A DNA stretch of 64,000 nucleotides, taken from positions 4,963,001-5,027,000 of the forward strand of contig NZ_JARUBN010000001.1 of the NCBI RefSeq assembly GCF_029626265.1. The letters are read 5' to 3'. Position 1 is the first letter of the stretch; each line of letters opens with the position of its first letter. Source of the stretch: Micromonospora sp. WMMD1102 (GTDB lineage: Bacteria > Actinomycetota > Actinomycetes > Mycobacteriales > Micromonosporaceae). The notes under the pieces are model-generated. The model worked only from the letters and a program-made list of their open reading frames with translations, searched no databases and was not told the origin of the DNA. Shown piece after piece: positions 15,302 through 23,996 of this stretch. The translations under genes and the position numbers were made by a program.

Positions 15302-17587
15302 CTACCTGAGGTAGACCGCCGGGGCCGGCGGGCTGGACATCCCGTTGCCGATGAAGAAGCTCGGGTGCGGCGGCTGGTTGTAGGCGGTGTTCTGCCAGGC
15401 GATCGCCACCCGGTACATCGGGTCGTGCATCAGGGTGTGTATCCGGGTGCCGGTCTGGGTCGGGGTGCTGTAGATCCGCAGCGCGCTGTTGTCGCTGGTC
15501 CGCCAGATCACCTCCTCGCGCCAGTCGCCGAGGATGTCCGCCGAGAGCGCGGGGGTGGCCTTGGTGCCGTTGTTCGACGCCACCCCGCTGCCGGTGAGCA
15601 GCCGGGTGTCCGAGCCGGTGCCGTACTTGTCGATCCAGGTCTGGTCGAGCAGTTCCCGGACCGGGTCGCCGTCCCACCAGACCAGGAAGTTCGACGACGA
15701 CGGCTTGCGGCCGACGTTCGACCCGCTCGGGCTGCGCAGCCCGTCGACCGCCGCCGACCAGGACTCCGCACCGGCGCTGCCGGCGTAGACGTCCCCGGCC
15801 ACCCCCCGGCCGTTGTCCCCGCCGGGCGCCGTCGACCAGTAGACCTGCCCGGTACGCGCGTTGGCGAACCAGGACGACGGCTTCGACGAGTCCTCGCTGA
15901 CCTTGAAGTACTCCAGCCCGGAGCGGCTCGGGTCGAGGTCGCCGAGGTGGGCGGCGTCGCCGTGCCCGTGCCCGGTGTTCCAGAGCGGGGAGCCGTTGTC
16001 GTTGACCGCCATCGCCCCGTAGAGGATCTCGTCCCGGCCGTCGGCGTCGACGTCGCCGACGGTGAGCGCGTGGTTGCCCTGCCCGGCGTACTGCGAGCCG
16101 GCCGAGTTGGAGTCGAAGGTCCAGCGCCGGGTCAGCGAGCCGTTGCGGAAGTCCCAGGCGACGATGACGCTGCGGGTGTAGTAGCCGCGCGCCATGACCA
16201 GCGAGGGCCGCTGCCCGTCCAGGTACGCCGTGCCGGCGAGGAACCGGTCCACCCGGTTGCCGTAGTTGTCGCCCCAGGACGAGACCGTGCCCCGGGCCGG
16301 CTCGTAGTTGACGGTCGAGCGGACCGCGCCGGTCTGCCCGTCGAACATGGTCAGGTACTCCGGACCGGCGAGCACGTAGCCGCTGGAGTTGCGGTGGTCC
16401 GCCGAGGCGGAGCCGATCACCTGGCCGGTGCCGGACCGGCTGCCGTCGGCGGTCTTCATCGCCACCTCGGCGCGGCCGTCGCCGTCGTAGTCGTAGACCT
16501 GGAACTGGGTGTAGTGCGCGCCGGCCCGGATGTTGCGACCGAGGTCGATGCGCCAGAGCCGGGTGCCGGTCAGGGTGTACGCGTCGACGTAGACGTTGCC
16601 GGTGTAGCCGGACTGCGAGTTGTCCTTGGCGTTGGACGGGTCCCACTTGAGGACGATCTCGTACCGGCCGTCGCCGTCCAGGTCGCCGATCGAGGCGTCG
16701 TTCGCCGCGTAGCTGTACGACTCGCCGGCCGGTGTCGTGCCGCCGGGCGGCACCTGGAGCCGTACGTCCAGATAGCCGTTGCCGAACTGGAGGGCCGGCG
16801 CCGAGTCGGCCTGCTCGGTCCCGTCCACCACCGCCCGCACCGTGTACGCCGTCCCGGCGGCGGCACCCGGGTCGAGGTAGTTGGTGGCGCCGGTGATCGG
16901 GGTCGGGTTGACCCGGGTGGAGCCCCGGTAGAGGTTGAACGACACTCCGGAGGTCTCGGTGCCGAGCAGCCGCCAGGAGACCAGGTTGCCGCTGCCGGAG
17001 CGGACGCTCACCAGCCCCCGGTCCAGGTTCTCCACCTGCTTGGCCCCGGCCGGCGGGTTGGTCGGCGGCGAGGTGGTCACCGGCGGGGTGACCGGTGGAG
17101 TCGTCGCCGGTGGGGTCGTCGCCGGTGGGGTGCTGGTCGGTGGCCCGCCCGGGGTGGTCGTGGTCGGTGCCACCGAGCCGGTGCAGGTGGTGCCGTTCAT
17201 CGCGAAACTCGCTGGCACCGGGTTGCTGCCGGTCCACGAGCCGTTGAAGCCGAAGCTGGCGGCGGCGCCGGTGGCCAGCGAGCCGTTGTAGCCGACGTTG
17301 CTGGCGGTGACCTGGCTGCCGCTCTGGCTGACCGTGGCGTTCCAGGCCTGGGTGACCTGCTGTCCGGCGCCGTACGACCAGGTCAGGTTCCAGCTGGTGA
17401 TCGGGTCGCCGAGGTTGGTGAGGCTGACGCTGGCGCCGAAGCCGCCCTGCCACTCGTTCGTCACCTGGTAGTCGACCCGGCAACCGGCGGCTGCGGCCGA
17501 GGCGACCACCGTGCAGGTGACGGTCGCGGCGAGCGCGGCGGCGGCGGTGCCGGCGAGCAGGGTGTGGCGTCGTCGTGCATTGCGCAT
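15302..17587 (-). CDS. secreted PL11 rhamnogalacturonan lyase with CBM2
   Basis: A 761-residue secreted pectin-degrading enzyme. Signal peptide (about 1-34), CBM2 (about 36-135, Cys36/Cys135), Pro/Thr linker (138-180), then a PL11 eight-bladed propeller. The propeller shows repeated calcium-binding DxDGDGRxE loops (DLDGDGRYEIVLKW, DYDGDGRAEVAMKT, DVDADGRDEILYG) as in YesW/YesX lyases, which cut the rhamnose-galacturonate backbone by beta-elimination. ATG at 17587 has GGAG 6 bases upstream and begins the signal peptide. The frame stays open far upstream to 20968, but that part is antisense to other genes. A LacI-like palindrome lies in its upstream region at 17773-17786. Confidence 0.92.
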   Translation of the reverse strand: MRNARRRHTLLAGTAAAALAATVTCTVVASAAAAGCRVDYQVTNEWQGGFGASVSLTNLGDPITSWNLTWSYGAGQQVTQAWNATVSQSGSQVTASNVGYNGSLATGAAASFGFNGSWTGSNPVPASFAMNGTTCTGSVAPTTTTPGGPPTSTPPATTPPATTPPVTPPVTTSPPTNPPAGAKQVENLDRGLVSVRSGSGNLVSWRLLGTETSGVSFNLYRGSTRVNPTPITGATNYLDPGAAAGTAYTVRAVVDGTEQADSAPALQFGNGYLDVRLQVPPGGTTPAGESYSYAANDASIGDLDGDGRYEIVLKWDPSNAKDNSQSGYTGNVYVDAYTLTGTRLWRIDLGRNIRAGAHYTQFQVYDYDGDGRAEVAMKTADGSRSGTGQVIGSASADHRNSSGYVLAGPEYLTMFDGQTGAVRSTVNYEPARGTVSSWGDNYGNRVDRFLAGTAYLDGQRPSLVMARGYYTRSVIVAWDFRNGSLTRRWTFDSNSAGSQYAGQGNHALTVGDVDADGRDEILYGAMAVNDNGSPLWNTGHGHGDAAHLGDLDPSRSGLEYFKVSEDSSKPSSWFANARTGQVYWSTAPGGDNGRGVAGDVYAGSAGAESWSAAVDGLRSPSGSNVGRKPSSSNFLVWWDGDPVRELLDQTWIDKYGTGSDTRLLTGSGVASNNGTKATPALSADILGDWREEVIWRTSDNSALRIYSTPTQTGTRIHTLMHDPMYRVAIAWQNTAYNQPPHPSFFIGNGMSSPPAPAVYLR

Positions 17588-17911
17588 GATCAACTCCATT
17601 GGAGGCGGGGCGCGAACACCGGATCCCGTCCGCCGGCCCGATGGACCGGGGGTGCCGTGCCGACCCTGCCCGGCGGGTAGGCGTGGATCCGGTTCGCGGG
17701 TGGGCGGCCGGCTGGAACAGTTCAACCGGCAGCCCGACAATGGGGTACGACTCCTGCGCACCTGAATGCTAGGGCAAGCGTTTTCCGGTGCACAACATCG
17801 AGGAAGTCGCATCGGAAGCTCTCGTCGACCAGCAGCACCATCCCTTTTCGACCTGCCGGGCGGGCCCGTCGAACTGGTCAGGCCGGCGGCCCGCTGACTA
17901 GGCTCCGCTGG
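17588..17911. other. 324-base divergent promoter region
   Basis: No gene is supported. It carries the upstream regions of the PL11 lyase (minus) and the Eis-like gene (plus), including the LacI-like site at 17773-17786. The Eis-like ATG at 17912 has no ribosome site and may be leaderless. Confidence 0.5.
17773..17786. promoter_or_regulatory. LacI-family-like operator upstream of the PL11 lyase
   Basis: GGCAAGCGTTTTCC fits the symmetric pattern GGnAAnCGnTTnCC with a CG centre, as in LacI-family catabolic operators. It lies about 185 bases before the PL11 start. The sequence differs from the sites at 1111 and 41636, so a different regulator is likely. Confidence 0.4.
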
Positions 17912-19117
17912 ATGCGACCGACGGTCCCCCTGATCCGGCGCCTCGACGCCGACGACCTCGCCGAGGCCTACGAACTGAGCCGACTCGCCTTCGGCTCCGC
18001 CCCGTCCACCGCGCCGCCGTCCCGGGATCCCCGGCCGGGCGTCACCGGGTACGGCGCGTTCGACCCCGACGGCCGGCTCGTCGGCAAGGCGATCGACCTG
18101 CACCACGAGCAGTGGTGGACCGGTCGCCGGGTGGCGGCGGCCGACGTCGCCGGGGTCGCGGTGCTGCCCGAGGCGCGCGGCCGGGGCGTCGCCCTGGCGC
18201 TGCTGCGTGAACTGCTGGCCGGAGCCAGGGAGCGGGGTGCCGCGATCAGCGCCCTCTACCCGACGGTGACCGGGCCGTACCGGCGGGCCGGCTGGGAGGT
18301 GGCCGGCGCCCTGCGCGCGGTCGACCTGCCGACCGTGTCGCTGCCCCGGCACCGGCCGGCACCCGGGCTGACGGTCCGGCCGGGTGGTCCGGCCGACCTC
18401 GACGCGACGGCCGACCTCTACCAGCGGCTCGCCCGGCACCGTCGCGGCCTGCTTACCCGCCGGGGCGGCGTCTTCGACTGGCACCGGCCGCCGACGGCGC
18501 TGCCGGACGGGGTCGACGGGCTCAGCCTGGTCGAGCGGGACGGCCGGCTTGTCGGGTACGCCAGCTGGCAGCGCGGCCGCGGCTACGACCAGCACGCCGT
18601 ACTCACCGTGCGGGACGTACTGGCCGAGACCGCCGAGGCGGCCCGGGAGCTGGTCGGGGTGCTGGCCAGTTGGCAGAGCGTGACGCCGACGATCCGGCTC
18701 TGGCCACTGGCCCACGACGCGGTCGCCGCACAACTGCCGCTGGAACAGGCACGGCAGCACGAGGAGCGGCTCTGGATGCACCGACCGGTCGACGTGGTCC
18801 GGGCGATCAGCGACCGGGGCTGGCCGGGGTACGTACGCGGCCGGGTCGACTTCGCCCTCGCCGACGAGCTGGCGCCGTGGAACTCCGGCACCTGGCGGCT
18901 GGAGGTGGACGGCGGCGCCGCCGAACTGCACCGGCTCCCGGACGACGCCCCGGCCCCGAAGCTCTCGGTACGCGGCTTCGCCCTGCTCTACAGCGGCGCC
19001 GCCGACGGAGCCGCGGTGGCCGAGGCCGGGCTGCTGCACTGCCCCGCCGGCACCGACCCGATCGGCCTCGACCTGCTGGCCGCCGGCCCCCGGGCCGACC
19101 TGCTCGACTACTTCTAA
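17912..19117 (+). CDS. Eis-like GNAT N-acetyltransferase
   Basis: A 401-residue three-domain Eis-family acetyltransferase. The N-terminal GNAT domain has the acetyl-CoA motif VAGVAVLPEARGRGVALALLREL (key residues at about 85-107) and the Eis pattern ALYPTVTGPYRRAGWEVAG. A second GNAT-like domain (VRPGGPADLDATADLYQRLA, then LVERDGRLVGYASW) and a C-terminal SCP2-like domain follow, ending DLLDYF with the terminal carboxylate that Eis uses as catalytic base. Eis enzymes acetylate many amines on aminoglycosides and also proteins. Resistance potential cannot be inferred from sequence alone. No ribosome site before ATG 17912, so likely leaderless. Confidence 0.88.
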   Translation: MRPTVPLIRRLDADDLAEAYELSRLAFGSAPSTAPPSRDPRPGVTGYGAFDPDGRLVGKAIDLHHEQWWTGRRVAAADVAGVAVLPEARGRGVALALLRELLAGARERGAAISALYPTVTGPYRRAGWEVAGALRAVDLPTVSLPRHRPAPGLTVRPGGPADLDATADLYQRLARHRRGLLTRRGGVFDWHRPPTALPDGVDGLSLVERDGRLVGYASWQRGRGYDQHAVLTVRDVLAETAEAARELVGVLASWQSVTPTIRLWPLAHDAVAAQLPLEQARQHEERLWMHRPVDVVRAISDRGWPGYVRGRVDFALADELAPWNSGTWRLEVDGGAAELHRLPDDAPAPKLSVRGFALLYSGAADGAAVAEAGLLHCPAGTDPIGLDLLAAGPRADLLDYF

Positions 19118-19351
19118 ATCGGTCGACGGGAAATCTTCTTTTGCTGAAGAAGTCAAAAGTTCGCGCTTTCGCGACGAAACATCTAGACATTCAAAAGTAA
19201 CAATCGTAGGGTCTGCCTTGCCAGGCAGCGGCGTGCCGGGCCACCCACCGGACGTAACGACGTCGTCCCGTCGGTCGCCACGGCGCGTCGCCGAGTGTCC
19301 GCCGCGCCCGTGACGGTGCGATGTCGGCCCGCTCACCCCCTGGGAGGAAAC

Positions 19352-22300
19352 GTGTTCCGACCATCCCGACGAGCGCGTACGCCGATCCTCGGCGCGGTCG
19401 CCACCGCGCTGGCCCTCACGGCCGTGCAGCTGCCGGCCGGCGGCGCCACGGCCGCGCCCCCACCACAGGAACCCGGTGTGACACTGCGGGTCTTCGACCT
19501 CCAGGTGCCACTGAACAACCTCTGCACCCTCAAAGCCGCGCAGACGCCCAACGTGGACAAGCTGATGCCGGTGGTCGACTGGACGAGCGCGGCCGACTTC
19601 GGCTTCGAGAACTACTTCCTGGCACAGGCCCTGGGCAACATCAACATCTCTCAGGCCGGCAGCTACACCTTCCGGCTGGTCAGCGACGACGGCTCCCGAC
19701 TCCTGATCGACGACGCTGTCGTCGTCGACCACGACGGACTGCACGGGCCGGACCCGAAGGACGGCACCGTCGAACTCACCACCGGCTACCACTCGCTGCG
19801 GATCGACCACTTCGAACGCGACGGCGGCCAGCAGTTGACGTTGCAGTGGCGCACCCCCGGCGCCACGTCGTTCGTGACCGTGCCCAACTCGGTGCTCAGC
19901 ACCGACGCCGGTGTCGTCCGGGTGACCGCACCGGGGAAGAAGGAGTGCGAGGCCAGCGGTGACTCGCCAGGTGACGGGCTGCCGCTGACCGCCGTACATC
20001 CCGGCTACACGCTCACCAACCTGCGACCCAGCGGATTCGAGCCGCAGGTCACCGGCTTCGACTGGCTTCCGGACGGGCGCCTCGCGGTGCTCACCTGGGG
20101 CGGTTCGCTCAGCACCGCCGGCGAGGTCTGGCTGCTCGGCAACGTCACCGGCAGCACCAGCCCGGCCCAGGTGACCCGGACCCGGGTGGCCAGCGGGCTC
20201 CAGGAGCCGATGGGCATCAAGGTGGTCGACGGCAAGCTGTACGTCTCGGAGAAGCACCGCCTGACGGAGTTGAACGACACCAACGGCGACGGGGTCACCG
20301 ACAACTACCGCACCGTGGCGACCTGGCCGTTCGGCCAGAACTTCCACGAGTTCGCCTTCGGCCTCCTCTACGCCGACGGGTTCTTCTACCTGAACCTCTC
20401 GGTGTCGATCAACTACGGCGGCGCCACCACCGACCCGCAGCCGGCCGGCAACCGCGGCACCACCGTCAGGGTCAACCGGAGCACCGGCGCGGTCTCCTAT
20501 CTCGCCGGCGGGCTGCGTACCCCGCACGGCATCGGCTGGGGTCCGGAGGGCGGGCTCTTCGTCACCGACAACCAGGGCGGCTACCAGCCGGCGTCCAAGC
20601 TGCTGCACATCAAGCAGGACCGGTTCTTCAACCACTACCTCAACCCGGCCGGGCCGTTCGACAACAGGCCGGTCAGCCAGCCGGTCCTCTGGTTCCCGCA
20701 GAACGAGATCGGCAACTCGCCGAGTACCCCGGTGATGATCACCCAGGGTGCCTTCGCCGGGCAGATGGCGATCGGCGACGTCACCTACGGCGGCCTCCAG
20801 CGGGCGTACCTGGAGAAGGTCAACGGGGAGTACCAGGGCGCGCTGTTCCGGATGACCCAGGGACTCGAGGCGGGCGTCTCCGAGGTCAGCGTCGGCCCGG
20901 ACGGCGCCCTCTACACCGGCGGCCTGCACGGCGGCGGGAACTGGGGCCAGGAGGGGAAGCTCAACCACGGCCTACAAAAGATCGCCACGAACGGCAGCAC
21001 CAACTTCGACATGCTGGCGATGCGGGCCCGGTCGAACGGCTTCGAGATCGAGTACACCAAGCCGCTCTCGACGGCGACCGCGACGGCGCTGGCCTCGAAA
21101 TACCGGGTGAAGCAGTGGCGGTACGTGCCGACCGCCGCCTACGGCGGGCCGAAGGTGGACGAGGAGACGCTGTCGGTCTCCTCGGCGACGCTCTCGGCCG
21201 ACGGAAAGAAGGTCACCCTGGTCGTCAACGGGCTCAAGGCTGGCCGGGTGGTGCACGTCCGCTCACCCCGGCCGTTCAGCGCGACCGACGGCCAGTCACT
21301 CTGGAGCACCGAGGTCTGGTACACCCTGAACGCGATTCCCGGCCAGGTGCCGCCGGTCAACCTCGCGCTGGGCAGGCCGGCCACGGCCGACAGTTCCTGC
21401 TCGGCGACCGAGAACCCGGCAAAGGCCGTCAACGGCACCACCACATCCGGCAACCTGGACAAGTGGTGTTCGACCGGCACCAACCGCTGGTTGCAGGTCG
21501 ACCTCGGCTCGACGCAGAGCGTCAACCGGGTCGTCGTCGCGCACGCCGGTGCCGGCGGCGAGAACTCCGCCTGGAACACCCGGGACTTCACCATCCAGGC
21601 CAGCACCAACGGCACCGCCTGGAGCACGGTCGCCACCGTCACCGGCAACACCGCCAACACCACCACGCACACCTTCGCGGCCACCCAGGCCAGATACCTC
21701 CGCCTCGCCGTCGGCACACCGAGCGGCAACGGAGACAACGCGGCCCGGATCTACGAGTTCGAGGCCTACGGCGGTACCGCGCCGGCGACGGCCAACCTCG
21801 CCCTCGGCCGGCCGGCGACCGCGGACAGCTCCTGCTCCGGCACCGAGGGACCGGCGCAGGCGGTGAACGGCAGCGTGACCGGCGGCAACAGCGACAAGTG
21901 GTGCTCGCTCGGCACCACCAAGTGGTTGCAGGTCGACCTGGGCGCCGTCCGGAGTGTGCAGCGGTTCGTGGTCCGGCACGCCGGTGCCGGCGGCGAGAAC
22001 ACCGCCTGGAACACCCGGGACTTCACCATCCAGGCCAGCACCAACGGCACCGCCTGGAGCACGGTCGCCACCGTCACCGGCAACACCGCGAACGTCACCA
22101 CCCACGACATCGCGGCCACCCAGGCCAGGTACGTCCGGCTGGCCGTCACCGCGCCGACCGGCACCACCGACAACGCGGCCCGGATCTACGAGTTCGAGGC
22201 GTACGGACCCGCCGGCGACCCCGGCCGGATCACCCTCTTCGACGGGTCCAACATGGACAACTTCCAGCAGCCCAACGGGGCCAACCCGACCTGGCCGCTG

Positions 22301-22810
22301 GGCAACGGCGGGGTGGAGGTGCTCGGCGGCGACATCCGCAGCCGGCAGAGCTTCGGCGACTTCAGGCTGCACGTCGAGTTCTGGCTGCCGAACCTGCCGG
22401 CGGACGTCACCGGGCAGGCGCGGGCGAACAGCGGAATCTACCTCCAGGACCGGTACGAGCTACAGGTGCTCGACTCGTACGGCGACACCACCCCGGCCAC
22501 GAACGAGTGCGGTGCCATCTACGAGAAGCTGGCGCCGAGGGTGAACGCCGCGACCGCGCCGCAGACCTGGCAGACGTACGACGTGACGTTCCGGGCCGCC
22601 CGGTTCGACGCGTCGGGGGTCAAGACCGAGAACGCCCGCGTCACCGTCGTCTGGAACGGCGTCACCGTGCACGACAACGCCGAGATCACCGGACCGACCG
22701 GCGGCGGGGCGGCGGAGGGACCCTCGGTGGGCCCGATCCGGCTCCAGGACCATGGGGACCCAGGCCCCAACCTCTACTACCGGAACATCTGGGTCGAGCC
22801 GCTCGGTTAG
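19352..22810 (+). CDS. secreted multimodular protein: PA14, sorbosone-dehydrogenase-like propeller, two discoidin domains, DUF1080
   Basis: A 1152-residue exported protein. Signal peptide (about 1-35); PA14 module (about 42-183, DDGSRLLIDDAVVVDHDG); a glucose/sorbosone-dehydrogenase-like propeller (about 220-663, GFDWLPDGRLAVLTWGGSLS, GLRTPHGIGWGPEGGLFVTD); two F5/8-type C (CBM32-like) domains (669-806 and 814-952, each VNLALGRPATADSS or ANLALGRPATADSS); a C-terminal DUF1080/3-keto-glycoside hydrolase domain (958-1152, GRITLFDGSNMDNFQQ). DUF1080 proteins are linked to 3-keto-sugar cleavage, so oxidation and hydrolysis of a bound glycan is plausible. GTG at 19352 follows GGAGG by 5 bases. A strong terminator follows. 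Confidence 0.88.
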   Translation: MFRPSRRARTPILGAVATALALTAVQLPAGGATAAPPPQEPGVTLRVFDLQVPLNNLCTLKAAQTPNVDKLMPVVDWTSAADFGFENYFLAQALGNINISQAGSYTFRLVSDDGSRLLIDDAVVVDHDGLHGPDPKDGTVELTTGYHSLRIDHFERDGGQQLTLQWRTPGATSFVTVPNSVLSTDAGVVRVTAPGKKECEASGDSPGDGLPLTAVHPGYTLTNLRPSGFEPQVTGFDWLPDGRLAVLTWGGSLSTAGEVWLLGNVTGSTSPAQVTRTRVASGLQEPMGIKVVDGKLYVSEKHRLTELNDTNGDGVTDNYRTVATWPFGQNFHEFAFGLLYADGFFYLNLSVSINYGGATTDPQPAGNRGTTVRVNRSTGAVSYLAGGLRTPHGIGWGPEGGLFVTDNQGGYQPASKLLHIKQDRFFNHYLNPAGPFDNRPVSQPVLWFPQNEIGNSPSTPVMITQGAFAGQMAIGDVTYGGLQRAYLEKVNGEYQGALFRMTQGLEAGVSEVSVGPDGALYTGGLHGGGNWGQEGKLNHGLQKIATNGSTNFDMLAMRARSNGFEIEYTKPLSTATATALASKYRVKQWRYVPTAAYGGPKVDEETLSVSSATLSADGKKVTLVVNGLKAGRVVHVRSPRPFSATDGQSLWSTEVWYTLNAIPGQVPPVNLALGRPATADSSCSATENPAKAVNGTTTSGNLDKWCSTGTNRWLQVDLGSTQSVNRVVVAHAGAGGENSAWNTRDFTIQASTNGTAWSTVATVTGNTANTTTHTFAATQARYLRLAVGTPSGNGDNAARIYEFEAYGGTAPATANLALGRPATADSSCSGTEGPAQAVNGSVTGGNSDKWCSLGTTKWLQVDLGAVRSVQRFVVRHAGAGGENTAWNTRDFTIQASTNGTAWSTVATVTGNTANVTTHDIAATQARYVRLAVTAPTGTTDNAARIYEFEAYGPAGDPGRITLFDGSNMDNFQQPNGANPTWPLGNGGVEVLGGDIRSRQSFGDFRLHVEFWLPNLPADVTGQARANSGIYLQDRYELQVLDSYGDTTPATNECGAIYEKLAPRVNAATAPQTWQTYDVTFRAARFDASGVKTENARVTVVWNGVTVHDNAEITGPTGGGAAEGPSVGPIRLQDHGDPGPNLYYRNIWVEPLG
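21541..21654. repeat. first copy of a 114-bp internal direct repeat
   Basis: Matches 21976-22089 with a single base difference (21566 versus 22001), within the two discoidin domains. The flanking parts of the domains are more diverged, which suggests recent duplication or gene conversion. Confidence 0.9.
21976..22089. repeat. second copy of the 114-bp internal direct repeat
   Basis: Second copy of the repeat at 21541-21654, offset 435 bp, which is the discoidin-domain period in this gene. Confidence 0.9.
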
Positions 22811-22832
22811 TCCTCACGGAAGGTCGTGGAAC

Positions 22833-22860
22833 GGCCGGATCCCGAGGTCGGGATCCGGCC
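22833..22860. terminator. bidirectional terminator hairpin
   Basis: GGCCGGATCCCGA (22833-22845) pairs with TCGGGATCCGGCC (22848-22860), a 12-13-bp perfect stem between convergent genes ending at 22810 and 22931. Confidence 0.85.
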
Positions 22861-22930
22861 CGCCGCGGCGGCGCTGGGCGACACGGCGGAGCCGGACGGC
22901 CCGACGGAGCCGGGCGTGCGTGGCGTCGGT

Positions 22931-23404
22931 TCAGTTGGCGCCGGAGCTGGTCAGCAGCGGGATCAGCGCCAGCCCGCCGCAGCAGATCACGCCGACCACC
23001 ACGAGCGTGATCACCAGGACGCTGTAGTTCGACCACATGCCGAACTTCGTCACGTCCGTGCCCCGGCCGTCGTGCACCCGGTTGCGCCAGCCGCCGAACC
23101 GGAACGACAACTGGTGCCCGACACCCGGCTGCACCGTCACCCTGGTGGTCATCACCGGAATGCCGAACAGGTCGGTGAACCGGACGTCGTGCTCGCCGGC
23201 CGGCACCGCGATGTGGAAGGTCCCCTCGGCCATGCCGGAGACCTCACGCCCGTCGATCTTCAGTTTGCAGGTGGTGGGCGCCGGCACCAGGTAGGGGCCC
23301 CGGTTGGCCGAGACGACGAGTGCGCCCCAGCCCGGCGGCAGTGGGACCGGGTGCGGATAGGCGGCCAGCGCCATGCCCGGCGGCGGAACCGAGGGGTATG
23401 CCAT
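22931..23404 (-). CDS. hypothetical protein with C-terminal membrane anchor
   Basis: I do not recognise this 157-residue protein. It begins with a Pro-rich stretch, then a predicted beta-sandwich (ALVVSANRGPYLVP, CKLKIDGREV, GTFHIAVPAGEHDVRFTD, TRVTVQPGVGHQLSFRF) that looks like a PEGA-like surface fold. One hydrophobic helix (about 128-150, VLVITLVVVGVICCGGLALI) lies close to the C-terminus. No signal peptide is seen, so a tail-anchored protein with a cytoplasmic sandwich is likely. It is divergent from the Trypco2 gene, 251 bases away; a functional link is possible but unsupported. Confidence 0.7.
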   Translation of the reverse strand: MAYPSVPPPGMALAAYPHPVPLPPGWGALVVSANRGPYLVPAPTTCKLKIDGREVSGMAEGTFHIAVPAGEHDVRFTDLFGIPVMTTRVTVQPGVGHQLSFRFGGWRNRVHDGRGTDVTKFGMWSNYSVLVITLVVVGVICCGGLALIPLLTSSGAN

Positions 23405-23655
23405 CGACGCATCGTGGCACAGCCCGTCCGGCGCCCCGGCCCCGGGCGGCCCCGCGCCGGACCGGCAGCCCGTGGCGTCCCGGTGTCCTCGGTCCGCCGA
23501 CCGGTGTCGCGACCCGGATGTCCCTTGCGGAGCGGAAGTCGTCCGCCGCCGACCACGAAGCTCCGGCGGGGACCTGCCTGTTCGGCCATATTTCCCATTG
23601 CGTGCTTCGGGGATGATGGATGCGGTGACATAAGGGCCAGAGGAGGACCGGGCGG

Positions 23656-23967
23656 GTGGACAGCCAGATCGAGTTGGCCGACATGATCTTCCAACTCCGC
23701 TCGGAACTCAGCAGGGCAATGTGGTCCGGCGAGCATTCCGACCTTCGGTTCAGGGCCGAGTCCGTCGAATTGGAACTGACCGTGGGTGTCGAGAGGTCCA
23801 CCGACCCCCGGGTCGGGATCAGGTTCTTCGTGCTCGACGTCTCCGCCGGCCGGCAGCGGGCACACACCGCGACACAGCGGCTGACCCTGCGCCTGCAACC
23901 GGTGCACCCGGACGCGCCCGACCAGCCCGCCATCGTCACCGGCCGGTCCCTGCCGGATGAGCAGTAG
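23656..23967 (+). CDS. Trypco2-domain protein, partner of the trypsin-STAND gene
   Basis: A 103-residue protein made almost entirely of a trypsin-co-occurring domain 2: ELADMIFQLRSELSRAMWSG, LRFRAESVELELTVGVE, RVGIRFFVLDVSAG and TQRLTLRLQPV. This small domain is known from gene neighbourhoods with trypsin-like proteases and STAND NTPases, where it is thought to act as an adaptor or regulator in conflict systems; its biochemical role is not established. GTG at 23656 is preceded by AGGAGG (23641-23646). It ends 29 bases before the start of the large protease-ATPase gene, so the two are almost certainly one operon. Confidence 0.85.
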   Translation: MDSQIELADMIFQLRSELSRAMWSGEHSDLRFRAESVELELTVGVERSTDPRVGIRFFVLDVSAGRQRAHTATQRLTLRLQPVHPDAPDQPAIVTGRSLPDEQ

Positions 23968-23996
23968 CGGACTCGTCGACGATTGGCGGGACTCCC

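Noticed and set aside
17588..20968. Very long minus-strand open frame continuing upstream of the PL11 lyase
   Set aside because: It is antisense to the acetyltransferase and the multimodular gene, has an Arg/Gly/Val/Asp-rich shadow composition, and the PL11 signal peptide with ribosome site sets the true start at 17587.
23405..23655. A further small gene between the membrane-anchored protein and the Trypco2 gene
   Set aside because: The open frames there lack ribosome sites; the stretch near 23575-23645 looks like the promoter and leader of the Trypco2 operon.
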